Of a DNA stretch of 64,000 bases, positions 23,758 to 32,824 are shown piece after piece. Position numbers and translations under genes: made by a program. Every line of letters begins with the position of its first letter. Position 1 is the first letter of the stretch. The stretch covers positions 1-64,000 of the forward strand of contig JAEYGZ010000047.1 of the NCBI GenBank assembly GCA_023409535.1. Reading direction: 5' to 3'. Source of the stretch: Bacillota bacterium (lineage in GTDB: Bacteria; Bacillota; Clostridia; Lachnospirales; Lachnospiraceae). The notes under the pieces were generated by a model, which was not told the origin of the DNA, searched no databases, and worked only from the letters and a program-made list of their open reading frames with translations.

Positions 23758-25248
23758 ATGAAGCAGTATATTATGGCACTTGATCAGGGGACAACCAGTT
23801 CAAGGTGCATTATTTTTGATAAACAGGGGGAGATAAAAAGCATCGCCCAGAAAGAATTCACGCAGATTTATCCAAAGCCGGGCTGGGTGGAGCATGATCC
23901 CATGGAGATCTGGTCCTCCCAGGTATCCGTAGCTTCCGAAGCCATGGCAAAGCTGGGGATCGGTGCAGGAGAGATCGCATCCATCGGAATTACAAACCAA
24001 AGGGAGACAACGATTGTCTGGGATAAACGGACAGGACACCCCATCTATAATGCTATAGTCTGGCAGTGCCGCAGAACCTCTGATATCATTGAGGATTTAA
24101 AGGAAAAAGGATGGGAACCCTATATCAGGGAGCATACAGGATTGATTCCCGATGCTTATTTCTCCGGAACGAAGATCAAATGGATTCTGGATCATGTGGA
24201 AGGTGCCAGAGAGGCAGCGAGAGCGGGGGAATTACTCTTTGGTACGGTGGATACCTGGCTTATCTGGAATTTGACCAAGGGTAAGACCTTTGTAACAGAT
24301 TATACCAATGCTTCCAGGACCATGCTTTTTGATATCGGCAGGTTAACCTGGGATGAGAAGCTTCTTAAGGAGCTTGAAATTCCGGTTCAGATGCTTCCTG
24401 AGGTGAAGCCCTCCAGCTGTGTCTACGGCGATACGGACCGTTCTTTATTCGGTGAAGCGATTACCATCGCAGGAGCCGCAGGGGATCAGCAGGCTGCCCT
24501 GTTCGGACAATGCTGTTATTCCAAGGGAGAGGTTAAGAATACGTATGGCACCGGCTGCTTTATGCTGATGAACACCGGCAGGGACAGGATCGACTCCAAG
24601 CACGGTCTTCTTACGACTATTGCGGCAGGGGCAGGACCGGAGGTACAGTATGCTCTGGAGGGAAGCGTATTTGTTGCCGGTGCGGCAATACAATGGCTCA
24701 GGGATGAGCTGCAGCTGATTCGGACCGCTGCGGAGAGCGAAAAATTTGCCCTGCAGGTAGAGGATACCAATGGGGTCTATGTGGTTCCTGCCTTTGCAGG
24801 ATTAGGCGCACCTTACTGGGATCAGTACGCCAGAGGAGCAATCGTGGGGATTACCAGAGGATGTAACAGGGATCATATTATCCGTGCGACGCTGGAGTCC
24901 ATCGCATATCAAACGCTGGAGGTTCTGAAGGCAATGGAGGGTGATTTGGGAATTTCCCTGCAGGCCCTTAAGGTGGACGGCGGGGCATGTGCAAATCGCT
25001 TTCTCCTGCAATTTCAGGCAGATATTTTAAATACCGAGGTTCATAAGCCGGAGTGCATCGAGACTACCGCTCTGGGCGCGGCATATCTTGCAGGGCTTGC
25101 CGTAGGCTTCTGGAAGGACCGGGAGGAGATTAAAGCTAACTGGGCATTGGCCGAGACCTTCCGTCCGACGATGGCACAGGAAAAGCGGGCAGGCTTGATT
25201 GCAGGCTGGGAGAAGGCGGTAGGACGTTCCTTTGCATGGGAAGATTAA
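23758..25248 (+). CDS. glpK: Glycerol kinase
   Basis: A 496-residue FGGY-family kinase that phosphorylates glycerol to glycerol 3-phosphate in the cytoplasm. The N-terminal phosphate-binding motif ALDQGTTSSRCIIFD is intact, as are GITNQRETTIVWD, DAYFSGTKIKW and GGACANRFLLQFQADI. The length is that of bacterial GlpK. ATGGAGG precedes the ATG. No glpF or glpD is nearby; the upstream small membrane protein may share the transcript. Confidence 0.96.
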   Translation: MKQYIMALDQGTTSSRCIIFDKQGEIKSIAQKEFTQIYPKPGWVEHDPMEIWSSQVSVASEAMAKLGIGAGEIASIGITNQRETTIVWDKRTGHPIYNAIVWQCRRTSDIIEDLKEKGWEPYIREHTGLIPDAYFSGTKIKWILDHVEGAREAARAGELLFGTVDTWLIWNLTKGKTFVTDYTNASRTMLFDIGRLTWDEKLLKELEIPVQMLPEVKPSSCVYGDTDRSLFGEAITIAGAAGDQQAALFGQCCYSKGEVKNTYGTGCFMLMNTGRDRIDSKHGLLTTIAAGAGPEVQYALEGSVFVAGAAIQWLRDELQLIRTAAESEKFALQVEDTNGVYVVPAFAGLGAPYWDQYARGAIVGITRGCNRDHIIRATLESIAYQTLEVLKAMEGDLGISLQALKVDGGACANRFLLQFQADILNTEVHKPECIETTALGAAYLAGLAVGFWKDREEIKANWALAETFRPTMAQEKRAGLIAGWEKAVGRSFAWED

Positions 25249-25274
25249 TTATTTTAGAATAGAAAAGGATTATT

Positions 25275-26405
25275 ATGATAGAGCAGAGATTGGAAACTAT
25301 GTTAACAGAGTTGGGCTATCAGAGGATGAATTCCAATGTACCCGGCATCTATTTGTACTATCATAGAGGAGATACGGAGTTTTCTGTCCTGTCCGTAATA
25401 CACACCTCATCAGGCAATGTATTATCAAAGGAGCAATATGAAGCTATCTTAGAGCAGCTTAAAAGGAATTTGCAAAACACGTATCCCCAGCGGCTCAGGC
25501 TGCTGAGCCTGGTACTAACAGCAGACAGCGGCCGCGATAAGCAGCTGTGTACGGATAACAGGCAGGACAGCCATTGGCTCATTGATTTGGCTTTCAACCG
25601 GCTGATGATTTATGAGACACAATCGAATGAATTTTCAAACCTGAGGCCCCTTCTTGAGGATATTCTGGCACAGGAGGAGTTGTCCGGGAGAGAAACCGGC
25701 TCTGAAGGAAGCGGTTATTCCGGGAGCGAATACACTCCCCAAGGGGCTCGAGGAAATTACAGCGCCGGTGCAAGCTTGAGGAACAATCTCAGGAGCATGC
25801 TATCTCCGGTGAATACGGTAATCATTATATTAAATGCCCTTGTATTTCTGGTTATGAATTTTGCGCCTATCCTTGGGGGAGAGGAAGGGATGCTGTCTAA
25901 GGGAGCGCTTTCGTGGTATTATGTAACGGAGCACAAGGAGTATTACCGGCTTCTGACCTCCATGTTCATGCATGCGGATTTCAGCCACCTGGGCAATAAT
26001 ATGCTGGTGCTGCTGTTTGTGGGGGACAAGCTGGAACGTGCAACAGGGAAGCTGAAGTTTCTTTTTATTTATTTTAGTGCCGGAATTCTTGCAGGGATTA
26101 CTTCCATAAGTTATAATATGTGGAAGGAACAGGCACATTTTACCGGAAGTTCGGTGTATTCCATCGGTGCTTCCGGTGCCATATTCGGTATTATCGGTGC
26201 GATGCTGTATATCGTTATTCGCAACCGGGGAAGATTAAAAAATATCAGTACCAGGCAGATGATTTTCTTTGCCGTATTCAGTCTGTACGGAGGAGTTGCA
26301 AATGCCCGCATCGACCAGGCAGCACATGTTGGAGGCTTTCTGGCAGGAATATTGGCAGCAGTACTGGTCTATCGAAGCAGGAGGATAAGGGTGCATGAAA
26401 GTTAA
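25275..26405 (+). CDS. Rhomboid-family intramembrane serine protease
   Basis: A 376-residue membrane protein. Residues 1-125 form a soluble domain, 130-170 a Gly/Ser-rich linker, and 178-370 the six-helix rhomboid core. The catalytic pair is visible as Ser300 in GASGAIFG and His351 in AAHVGGF; HADFSHLGNN carries the conserved oxyanion-site residues. It should cleave membrane proteins within the bilayer. AAAAGGA precedes the ATG. Its end overlaps the next gene by 11 bases. Confidence 0.88.
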   Translation: MIEQRLETMLTELGYQRMNSNVPGIYLYYHRGDTEFSVLSVIHTSSGNVLSKEQYEAILEQLKRNLQNTYPQRLRLLSLVLTADSGRDKQLCTDNRQDSHWLIDLAFNRLMIYETQSNEFSNLRPLLEDILAQEELSGRETGSEGSGYSGSEYTPQGARGNYSAGASLRNNLRSMLSPVNTVIIILNALVFLVMNFAPILGGEEGMLSKGALSWYYVTEHKEYYRLLTSMFMHADFSHLGNNMLVLLFVGDKLERATGKLKFLFIYFSAGILAGITSISYNMWKEQAHFTGSSVYSIGASGAIFGIIGAMLYIVIRNRGRLKNISTRQMIFFAVFSLYGGVANARIDQAAHVGGFLAGILAAVLVYRSRRIRVHES

Positions 26406-27396
26406 CATTTATTACGGCGGAAGAGGTTTGATCGAGGATCCGACGCTCTATGCAATCAGTAAGCTCACCATGGTGCTGGAAGAAATCAGAGTAAAGGTTA
26501 CCAGATACAACCTGTATGAGGAGAAGAATGCGATTGCAATGCTTCCCAAGACGTTAAAGGAAGCAGATGGTGTAATCCTTGCAACTACTGTGGACTGGTT
26601 TGGTATTGGCGGTCTGATGCAGCAGTTTCTGGATGCCTGCTGGCTTTATGCGGATAAGGACAAGCTCAGTAAGCTCTATATGATGCCGCTGGTGATCGCC
26701 AGTACCTACGGTGAGAGAGATGCGGAGCTCTATCTGATCAAGGCCTGGGAGACCCTGGGCGGAATCCCCATGGTTGGCTTAAGTGCTTATGTTGAGGATC
26801 ATGTAGAATTTGAGACGAATAAGGACTATGCCGATATCATAGAGAAGAAAGCCGAGGATTTCTACCGGGCGATTCACCAGAAGACGAAGATTCTTCCTAC
26901 CAGTAATACAGCCATTAAGCAGAATGTTCTGCGAAGCAGCTCCATCATTCTGACTCCCCAGGAGAGTGAGCAGCTGTCGGTTTATGTGTCGGATGACACC
27001 TATGTGAAGAAGCAGAAGGAAGATATCGAAGAGCTGACGCAGTTATTTAAGGAAATGCTTGACAAAAGCAATGACAGTGACAATAATCAGGAATTTCTTA
27101 AGAACCTGAGAGATAATTTCCGTCCCATGGACGACTTTGAAGCATCCTATTCAATCCAGATATCCGATACCAGAAAGAATCTGGTGGTCGAAATAAATAA
27201 TAAAAAGCTGAAATGCTATTATGGAGAGAAGGCAGATGCGGATGTTATCGCAAAAACCACCCATGCGGTAATGAACAAGCTGGTGCTTGGCAGGGTAACC
27301 TTCCAAGGCGCATTTATGTCGGGCGACCTGACTGCAAAGGGCAATTTTAAAACCCTCCGCAGCTTTGATCAGGTATTTCAGTTTAATATAACTTGA
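26395..27396 (+). CDS. Flavodoxin-like/SCP2 fusion protein
   Basis: A 333-residue soluble protein. Residues 1-165 resemble NAD(P)H-dependent flavin reductases of the flavodoxin fold (IYYGGRG start, ILATTVDWFGIGGLMQQFLD). Residues about 235-333 resemble an SCP2 sterol-carrier domain (ISDTRKNLVVEINNKKLKC, GRVTFQGAFMSGDLTAKGN). It probably handles a hydrophobic electron-carrying or lipid substrate, but none can be named. It begins inside the end of the rhomboid gene, so translation is likely coupled; GGAGG lies in that overlap. Confidence 0.7.
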   Translation: MKVNIYYGGRGLIEDPTLYAISKLTMVLEEIRVKVTRYNLYEEKNAIAMLPKTLKEADGVILATTVDWFGIGGLMQQFLDACWLYADKDKLSKLYMMPLVIASTYGERDAELYLIKAWETLGGIPMVGLSAYVEDHVEFETNKDYADIIEKKAEDFYRAIHQKTKILPTSNTAIKQNVLRSSSIILTPQESEQLSVYVSDDTYVKKQKEDIEELTQLFKEMLDKSNDSDNNQEFLKNLRDNFRPMDDFEASYSIQISDTRKNLVVEINNKKLKCYYGEKADADVIAKTTHAVMNKLVLGRVTFQGAFMSGDLTAKGNFKTLRSFDQVFQFNIT

Positions 27397-27437
27397 TATA
27401 ATTATAGTGTATTTAGGCGGCACATCCTAATATTGTA

Positions 27438-28184
27438 TCATGCCGGCAGCAGGACAGTAAAGGCAGTCAGGGCTTCGGTTGATATAACGGAGATACTTCC
27501 GTAATGCAGGTCGATGATCTTCTTGGCAAGGGCGAGACCTACACCGGTACCGCCTTTTTTGTAGGTAACAAAGGGCTTAAAGATACTTTCCAGTGCGGTT
27601 TCCGGTATGGGCAGGCCGTTATTGGACAAGGTAATGGATAGCTTGGATGGAACGGAGGTCTTGTCCAGTCCCATGGTAATATGGATAAAATCGCCGGGCT
27701 TCGTGGCTTCAAAGGCATTTTTGATCATATTGGAAAACACCTGCTTTAGCTTACCTCCGTCACAAGGATAGGAGCTTAAGACTTCTTCGCTGTCCGGGGT
27801 AACATCAAGGGTAAGATCAATCTGATGAGTGATGGACTGCGGCATAAAGCTGCTGACAATGGTATTCATCAGGTCAATCAGATCGGTATTTTCTTTTTGA
27901 AGGATTGCAGAATTATTCAGCATAGAGGCATCCTGCATAATGCGTTCCATGTCATCCACCAGATCCTGAACCTGATCCCAATATTTATATTCCTTTACGT
28001 CGGGGTGCTTCGTCTCTATGTATTGGATGGTACCTTTTAACAGGGATAAGGGATTACGAAGCTCATGCACAAGCATGGAGGTTGTTTTCTTGTTATCTGC
28101 CAGGATGGTTTGTATAATGGCTTCAAGCTCAGGATTGGCTTTAATCATGCCGGCAAGGATGTCGTTATTTAACTCGGATAGCAT
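27438..28184 (-). CDS. Soluble sensor histidine kinase
   Basis: A 248-residue kinase with no membrane segment and almost no sensor part. The H box is VHELRNPLSL with His40; the N box is NMIKNAFEA with Asn155; NNGLPI (about 188-193) and GGTGVGLAL (211-219) are the ATP-lid glycine boxes. All catalytic boxes are intact. No response regulator is adjacent, so it is an orphan, perhaps driven by another protein binding its first 30 residues. A run of G (GGGGGG) before the ATG is the ribosome site. Confidence 0.85.
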   Translation of the reverse strand: MLSELNNDILAGMIKANPELEAIIQTILADNKKTTSMLVHELRNPLSLLKGTIQYIETKHPDVKEYKYWDQVQDLVDDMERIMQDASMLNNSAILQKENTDLIDLMNTIVSSFMPQSITHQIDLTLDVTPDSEEVLSSYPCDGGKLKQVFSNMIKNAFEATKPGDFIHITMGLDKTSVPSKLSITLSNNGLPIPETALESIFKPFVTYKKGGTGVGLALAKKIIDLHYGSISVISTEALTAFTVLLPA

Positions 28185-28237
28185 TTCTTTGCCCCCCTTT
28201 TTGAATTAACTTATTTGTGTGTCAGATATTTTGCTTT

Positions 28238-28264
28238 TTGACACGGATATCTGGTAGTTATAAT
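28238..28264 (+). promoter_or_regulatory. Promoter of the HIT-protein gene
   Basis: Perfect TTGACA (28238-28243) and TATAAT (28259-28264) hexamers with a short 15-base spacer, about 80 bases before the gene. Confidence 0.5.
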
Positions 28265-28342
28265 GACTATTGTTATGTTATCAAATTTTGGAATTTCATG
28301 CAAGAATAAGAATGGAACAGTAATCGACACAGGAGGTGCTTT

Positions 28343-28756
28343 ATGGAGAGTAATTGTATTTTTTGCAAGATAATTGCCGGAGAGATTCCTTCGGCTACCG
28401 TTTATGAGGATGAAGATTTTAAAGCAATTCTGGATATCTTCCCGGCGGCAAAGGGCCACATTATCATTTTATCCAAAAGACATTGTGCTAACCTTTACGA
28501 GTTGGATGATGAGACTGCAGCGAAGGTACTGCTGGTCGCACGCAAGCTTGCAAAGGCAATGAACGCAAAGCTAAATTGCGAGGGAATCAATCTGCTGCAG
28601 AATAATGGCGAGGCTGCAGGGCAGACGATATTCCATTTTCATATTCACCTGATTCCGCGATACAAGGAGGATCAGATCCTGCCACCCTGGGCGCAGGGGA
28701 GCTATGCAGAGGGCGAAGCCGCAGCACTGGCAGAAGAAATTGCCGCTAATCTATAG
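28343..28756 (+). CDS. HIT-family nucleotide hydrolase (HinT-like)
   Basis: A 137-residue histidine-triad protein. CIFCKIIAGEIPS at the start carries the conserved cysteines, and the triad HFHIHLIPRY sits at about 98-107 (His98, His100, His102). HinT proteins hydrolyse aminoacyl-AMP and other AMP-amidates in the cytoplasm. It is monocistronic: its own promoter is upstream and a strong terminator lies 32 bases after the stop. AGGAGG precedes the ATG. Confidence 0.92.
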   Translation: MESNCIFCKIIAGEIPSATVYEDEDFKAILDIFPAAKGHIIILSKRHCANLYELDDETAAKVLLVARKLAKAMNAKLNCEGINLLQNNGEAAGQTIFHFHIHLIPRYKEDQILPPWAQGSYAEGEAAALAEEIAANL

Positions 28757-28787
28757 GCTGAAAGCAAGTTCCATAAAAATAAGATCG

Positions 28788-28825
28788 AAAACGCCGGCAA
28801 TTTTAAATTATTGCCGGCGTTTTTA
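28788..28825. terminator. Bidirectional intrinsic terminator
   Basis: ACGCCGGCAAT and its complement flank a short AT loop, with A residues before and T residues after the stem, so it can stop transcription from the HIT gene and from the convergent AraC gene. Confidence 0.85.
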
Positions 28826-28832
28826 AGTTGAT

Positions 28833-29660
28833 TTATACTACTTCATGTTTTGAAGAAGAGGGCAGACAGCCCATATACTTTTTATAAGTCTTAGAAAAAT
28901 AGGACAGATTGTCAAAGCCACAGAGCAGGGCTGCTTCCTCCACACTGTATTTACCGCTTTGTAATAATTTTTTTGCATTGGTACACCTTATGGTATTAAG
29001 AAAGCGGATTGCAGTGTAACCTGTAATTTCCTTAAAAATACGACAAAAATAATATTTGCTCACACCGGCTTTTTCCGAAATATCCGTAATAGAAATCGTA
29101 TGGTCATAATTGTCCTGAAGGTATCGGATTGCTTTTTTGATTACTTCTATTTTACCGCCTTCCACCTGCTTGGATAGGGGGGATTCTGACAAGGTATAAT
29201 CCCGAAAAAGACAGATGATCAGCTCCATGGAAACCGCCTTGACGTTTGCTTTATAAAGAGCTTTCTTAAATTGAAACTCCTCATTAATAATTTTATATTT
29301 TTCTCCGATTCTCTCATCCTTTATCAATCTTTGAAATATAATTTCTCCGGTATCCAGACCAAAGTCCCCGCAAAATTTCCGATCAATGATCAGACAGTAG
29401 TATTTTGCTTCCTCCTCTAAGGTTTGGATATAGTGGACATTGTTTGAATTTATAACTATGATTTCACCCTTACCGGCCGTGACGCTGACAGCATCTGCCA
29501 AAACAGTAACAGACCCCTGAAGGATATATAGGATCTCAATATTTTCATGCCAGTGCGGTAAAAAATCGGACTGGTATTTTTTCATGGTATCCAGGTGGAA
29601 AATAATCGGAAACGAAGGATCCTTGTGTGTATGGGGCTCGTAAAAATAATTTGTATTCAT
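28833..29660 (-). CDS. AraC-family transcriptional regulator
   Basis: A 275-residue regulator: N-terminal cupin-like effector domain (PHWHENIEILYILQG at about 36-50, GEIIVINSNNVHYI at about 65-78) and C-terminal double helix-turn-helix (ISITDISEKAGVSKYYFCRIFK at about 190-212, then SVEEAALLCGFDNLSYFSKTY). The cupin part probably binds a sugar. It is divergent from the isomerase/dehydrogenase operon at 29795 and very likely controls it. GAGGAA precedes the ATG. Confidence 0.88.
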   Translation of the reverse strand: MNTNYFYEPHTHKDPSFPIIFHLDTMKKYQSDFLPHWHENIEILYILQGSVTVLADAVSVTAGKGEIIVINSNNVHYIQTLEEEAKYYCLIIDRKFCGDFGLDTGEIIFQRLIKDERIGEKYKIINEEFQFKKALYKANVKAVSMELIICLFRDYTLSESPLSKQVEGGKIEVIKKAIRYLQDNYDHTISITDISEKAGVSKYYFCRIFKEITGYTAIRFLNTIRCTNAKKLLQSGKYSVEEAALLCGFDNLSYFSKTYKKYMGCLPSSSKHEVV

Positions 29661-29723
29661 CGGCGCTTCCTCTGTTTAAATCGAATTTAGCAATATTGTG
29701 TTAATATACGGCAACTTCATTTC

Positions 29724-29752
29724 TTTACTTCATAGCAGTTCAATTATACAAT
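29724..29752 (+). promoter_or_regulatory. Promoter of the isomerase/dehydrogenase operon
   Basis: TTTACT (29724-29729), a 17-base spacer and TACAAT (29747-29752) in the 134-base gap divergent from the AraC regulator. I see no clear paired operator half-sites. Confidence 0.5.
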
Positions 29753-29794
29753 GAGGTCAGCAAACAAACAACTTTTTTAAGAAAGGATGATCTT

Positions 29795-30670
29795 ATGTAT
29801 GATTTCCCAATCGGTGTCATGTTGGATTCTTTTAAATTAAGTACACAAAAGGCCATAGAAAAAGCTGCATTCCTCGGAGCAAAAGGACTTCAGATGTATG
29901 CAACCTCCGGCGAGTACTCCCCGGAAGCGTTAACCGGCAGTAAACGAAAAGAGCTTCTGGACATGGTAAAGTCAAGCGGACTCATTTTTTCCGCCTTATG
30001 CGGGGACTTGGGCCATGGCTTTGGAAGCAAAGAGAAAAATCCTATGCTTATTGAAAAATCAAAACGTATTATGGAGCTGGCCAAGGATTTGGAAACGGAT
30101 ATCATTACGACCCATATTGGCGTAATTCCGTCAGATAAGAAGCAGGAAAGATATAAAATTATGCAGGAAGCTTGTCATACCCTGAGTCGATTTGCAGATT
30201 CCGCGGGAGGACATTTTGCTGTGGAAACAGGACCGGAGATTGCAGTTACCTTAAAGGAGTTTTTAGATTCACTTAATTCAAAAGGGGTTGCGGTAAATCT
30301 TGACCCCGCTAACTTTGTAATGGTTACGGGGGATGACCCTGCCAAAGCCGTTTATACCTTGAAGGATTATATCGTACACACTCATGCAAAGGATGGCAGA
30401 CGGCTTCGAGTTATGGAACCGGAAATAATTTATAATGTAAAAGATGAAACTGCCGGTGCTGCAGCCCAGTATGAATTTCTTTCTCCGGATACGAATCCGC
30501 CCTTTATTGAGCTTCCTATGGGAGAAGGAGACGTTAACTTCAAGAATTATTTAGAGGCTCTGGATGACATTGGTTATAAGGGCTTCTTGACGATTGAACG
30601 TGAAGTCGGTGAAAATCCGGAAGAAGATATTACGAAAGCAGTTATTTTTTTGAATAAGATGAAACGATAG
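29795..30670 (+). CDS. Sugar phosphate isomerase/epimerase family protein
   Basis: A 291-residue protein of the xylose-isomerase-like TIM barrel family (AP endonuclease 2 fold). It starts with IGVMLDSFKLSTQKAIEKAA; metal and substrate residues are likely in TTHIGVIPSD, VETGPE, NLDPANF, HTHAKDGR and the terminal TIEREVGEN. It probably interconverts a keto sugar or inositol derivative. First gene of a three-gene operon with a Gfo/Idh/MocA dehydrogenase and a second isomerase. AGAAAGGATG precedes the ATG. Confidence 0.85.
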   Translation: MYDFPIGVMLDSFKLSTQKAIEKAAFLGAKGLQMYATSGEYSPEALTGSKRKELLDMVKSSGLIFSALCGDLGHGFGSKEKNPMLIEKSKRIMELAKDLETDIITTHIGVIPSDKKQERYKIMQEACHTLSRFADSAGGHFAVETGPEIAVTLKEFLDSLNSKGVAVNLDPANFVMVTGDDPAKAVYTLKDYIVHTHAKDGRRLRVMEPEIIYNVKDETAGAAAQYEFLSPDTNPPFIELPMGEGDVNFKNYLEALDDIGYKGFLTIEREVGENPEEDITKAVIFLNKMKR

Positions 30671-30679
30671 GAGATAAGC

Positions 30680-31738
30680 ATGACTAAAATTAAAATAGGG
30701 ATTATCGGTACAGGCTCCATCGCAGAGCAGCATATAGAAGCTTATTTAAACAATGAAAATGTTGAGCTTTATGCTTTCTGTGACCTGAACGAAAAACGTC
30801 TGAACGATATGGCAGATAAATATAAGGTGAAACGAACCTTTACCGATCTGAATGAAATGTTAAGCCTGAAGGAAATTGATGCGGTTAGCGTATGCACCTG
30901 GAATTCAGCACATGCACCCTGCACCATCGCAGCATTAAATGCCGGTAAGCATGTCCTGTGTGAAAAGCCTATGGCGGTTTCCAAAAAGGCCGCACAGGAA
31001 ATGAAGGCGGCTGCTGACCGGAATCAAAAATTATTAATGATCGGTTTTGTAAGACGCTACGGAAATGACTGTAATCTATTAAAGGAATTTATCGAATCCG
31101 ATTATTTTGGTGAGCTGTATTATGCAAAAGCTACTTATCTGAGACGTATCGGGAATCCCGGAGGGTGGTTTGGTGATAAGTCACGTTCCGGCGGCGGACC
31201 TTTAATAGATTTAGGAGTCCACGTCATCGATCTTGTAAGGTTCTTAATGGGTAACCCAAAGCCTGTTTCGGTATACGGTGCTGCCTTTAAAAAACTGAAT
31301 GACCGAAGAAATATTAAAGGCAAGCAATTTTATAAGGCGTCTAGTGCGTCAGAGAATGATATATGCGATGTCGAGGATTTAGCGACTGCCATGATCCGTT
31401 TTGAAAACGGCGCTGTCCTCTCCATTGAAGCAAGCTTCAGCCTGAATATTAAAAAAGACGAAGGGAAAATAGAGCTTTTTGGTACCAAGGGTGGTGCCAA
31501 GCTGGATCCGGGATTGGAACTCTACAGTGAAATCAACGATTATCTGGCAGATGTTACGCTGGATGCACAGACTTCTTTGAATTTTGACGGACTATTTGCC
31601 AAGGAAATCGATCACTTTGTCGCTTGCATCATAAATGGGATACCCTGCATCTCCCCGGCTCAGGATGGTATTGATATCATGGAGCTATTAGATGCAATTT
31701 ATGAATCTGCCGCAACCGGCCATGAGGTGATCCTTTGA
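30680..31738 (+). CDS. Gfo/Idh/MocA-family oxidoreductase
   Basis: A 352-residue NAD(P)-dependent dehydrogenase. The Rossmann motif GIIGTGSIAEQHIEAY is at about 8-23, the family signature CEKPMAV at about 94-100, and GGGPLIDLGVHVIDLVRF carries the conserved Asp/His pair of the substrate domain. It oxidises or epimerises a sugar or inositol together with the flanking TIM-barrel proteins. It starts nine bases after the previous gene with AGGAGA; the next gene overlaps its stop. Confidence 0.9.
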   Translation: MTKIKIGIIGTGSIAEQHIEAYLNNENVELYAFCDLNEKRLNDMADKYKVKRTFTDLNEMLSLKEIDAVSVCTWNSAHAPCTIAALNAGKHVLCEKPMAVSKKAAQEMKAAADRNQKLLMIGFVRRYGNDCNLLKEFIESDYFGELYYAKATYLRRIGNPGGWFGDKSRSGGGPLIDLGVHVIDLVRFLMGNPKPVSVYGAAFKKLNDRRNIKGKQFYKASSASENDICDVEDLATAMIRFENGAVLSIEASFSLNIKKDEGKIELFGTKGGAKLDPGLELYSEINDYLADVTLDAQTSLNFDGLFAKEIDHFVACIINGIPCISPAQDGIDIMELLDAIYESAATGHEVIL

Positions 31739-32589
31739 AAATATCAGTCAGTTCATACAGCTTTGAGAAGTTATTACATGCAGGTAAAATGACACAGCTT
31801 GACTGCATCCGTAAAGCAAAGGAAATCGGCTTTGATGCCATTGAGTTTGCAGATATACTTGCACCGGAAGGTATTACGAAGGAAGAATATGCCGAGGCAC
31901 TGGCAAAAGAATGTAAGAGCCTGGAAATGCCTGTATCCAACTTTACTTTTGGCGCCGATTTTATCAAGGGCAGCGGAGGTAACGTCAGGCTTGAAATTGA
32001 ACGTGTGAAGAAAATGGTGGATATCGCGGTTATCCTGGGTACTGATCTGATACGGCATGATGCTACAACCGGTGATGGGAGATCCTTTGATACGGTACTT
32101 CCAATGATCGCCGATGCCTGCCGTGAGGTTACGATTTATGCATCCTCCAGAGGAGTCCGTACTACCGTAGAAAATCATGGGTTTTTCTGTCAGGACAGCG
32201 ACAGGATGGAAAAGCTATATAATGGAGTCAGCCATGAAAATTTTGGACTGCTAATGGATATGGGTAATTTTTTATGTGCCGATGAAGCACCTGAAAAAGC
32301 GTTTGGAAGGCTCGCACCTTATGCCTTTTATGTTCATGCGAAGGATTTCCATGTAAAATCCTCCATGCTGCCAGATCCGGGGGAGGGCTTTTTTAGGTCG
32401 AGAAGCGGTAATTATTTGAGAGGCGCCATTATCGGTCATGGCGACGTACCGATCCTCCATTGTACCCGGGCATTGAAAAATGCAAACTACGACGGCTGTA
32501 TCGCAATCGAATTTGAAGGAATGGAAGAAAACCTGCATGCAATTACCATTGGATTGCATAATCTAAGAAACTATATTGATAAGGCATAA
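31735..32589 (+). CDS. Second sugar phosphate isomerase/epimerase
   Basis: A 284-residue TIM-barrel protein of the same superfamily as the first gene of the operon but clearly different (KISVSSYSFEKLLHAGKM). Likely metal ligands lie in VENHGFF, LLMDMGNFL, VHAKDFH and IAIEFEG. It begins at a TTG whose last two bases are the TG of the preceding TGA stop, with GAGGTGA just upstream, so translation is coupled. With the other two genes it forms a short catabolic pathway for an unidentified sugar or polyol. Confidence 0.85.
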   Translation: MKISVSSYSFEKLLHAGKMTQLDCIRKAKEIGFDAIEFADILAPEGITKEEYAEALAKECKSLEMPVSNFTFGADFIKGSGGNVRLEIERVKKMVDIAVILGTDLIRHDATTGDGRSFDTVLPMIADACREVTIYASSRGVRTTVENHGFFCQDSDRMEKLYNGVSHENFGLLMDMGNFLCADEAPEKAFGRLAPYAFYVHAKDFHVKSSMLPDPGEGFFRSRSGNYLRGAIIGHGDVPILHCTRALKNANYDGCIAIEFEGMEENLHAITIGLHNLRNYIDKA

Positions 32590-32630
32590 TTATAGTAAGC
32601 TGTGAACTTTGGAATATTCAATAAGATAGT

Positions 32631-32672
32631 AAGGATTGAATTTTGGTATTATATACAAATTCAATCCTTTTT
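32631..32672 (+). terminator. Operon terminator
   Basis: AAGGATTGAATTT (32631-32643) pairs perfectly with AAATTCAATCCTT (32657-32669), with T residues following. It closes the isomerase/dehydrogenase operon. Confidence 0.8.
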
Positions 32673-32747
32673 ATTTTGATACAGTGACTTTGTAATTGTA
32701 TAGTTTGTATACATTTATTTCTTTGGAGTAAATATGATATTGCAATA

Positions 32748-32776
32748 TTGACATTCGCGAATGCATATGATATGAT
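32748..32776 (+). promoter_or_regulatory. Promoter of the IclR-type regulator
   Basis: TTGACA (32748-32753), a 17-base spacer and TATGAT (32771-32776), about 50 bases before the iclR-type gene. Confidence 0.7.
32752..32763. promoter_or_regulatory. Palindromic operator candidate
   Basis: CATTCGCGAATG is a perfect 12-bp palindrome starting in the -35 hexamer and running into the spacer, so a bound repressor would block polymerase. The obvious candidate is the IclR-type protein encoded just downstream, acting on its own gene. Confidence 0.5.
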
Positions 32777-32824
32777 TATCGTGTTATAGAACAGTGTTCT
32801 ACCACAGAGAACGAGGTGAAAAAA

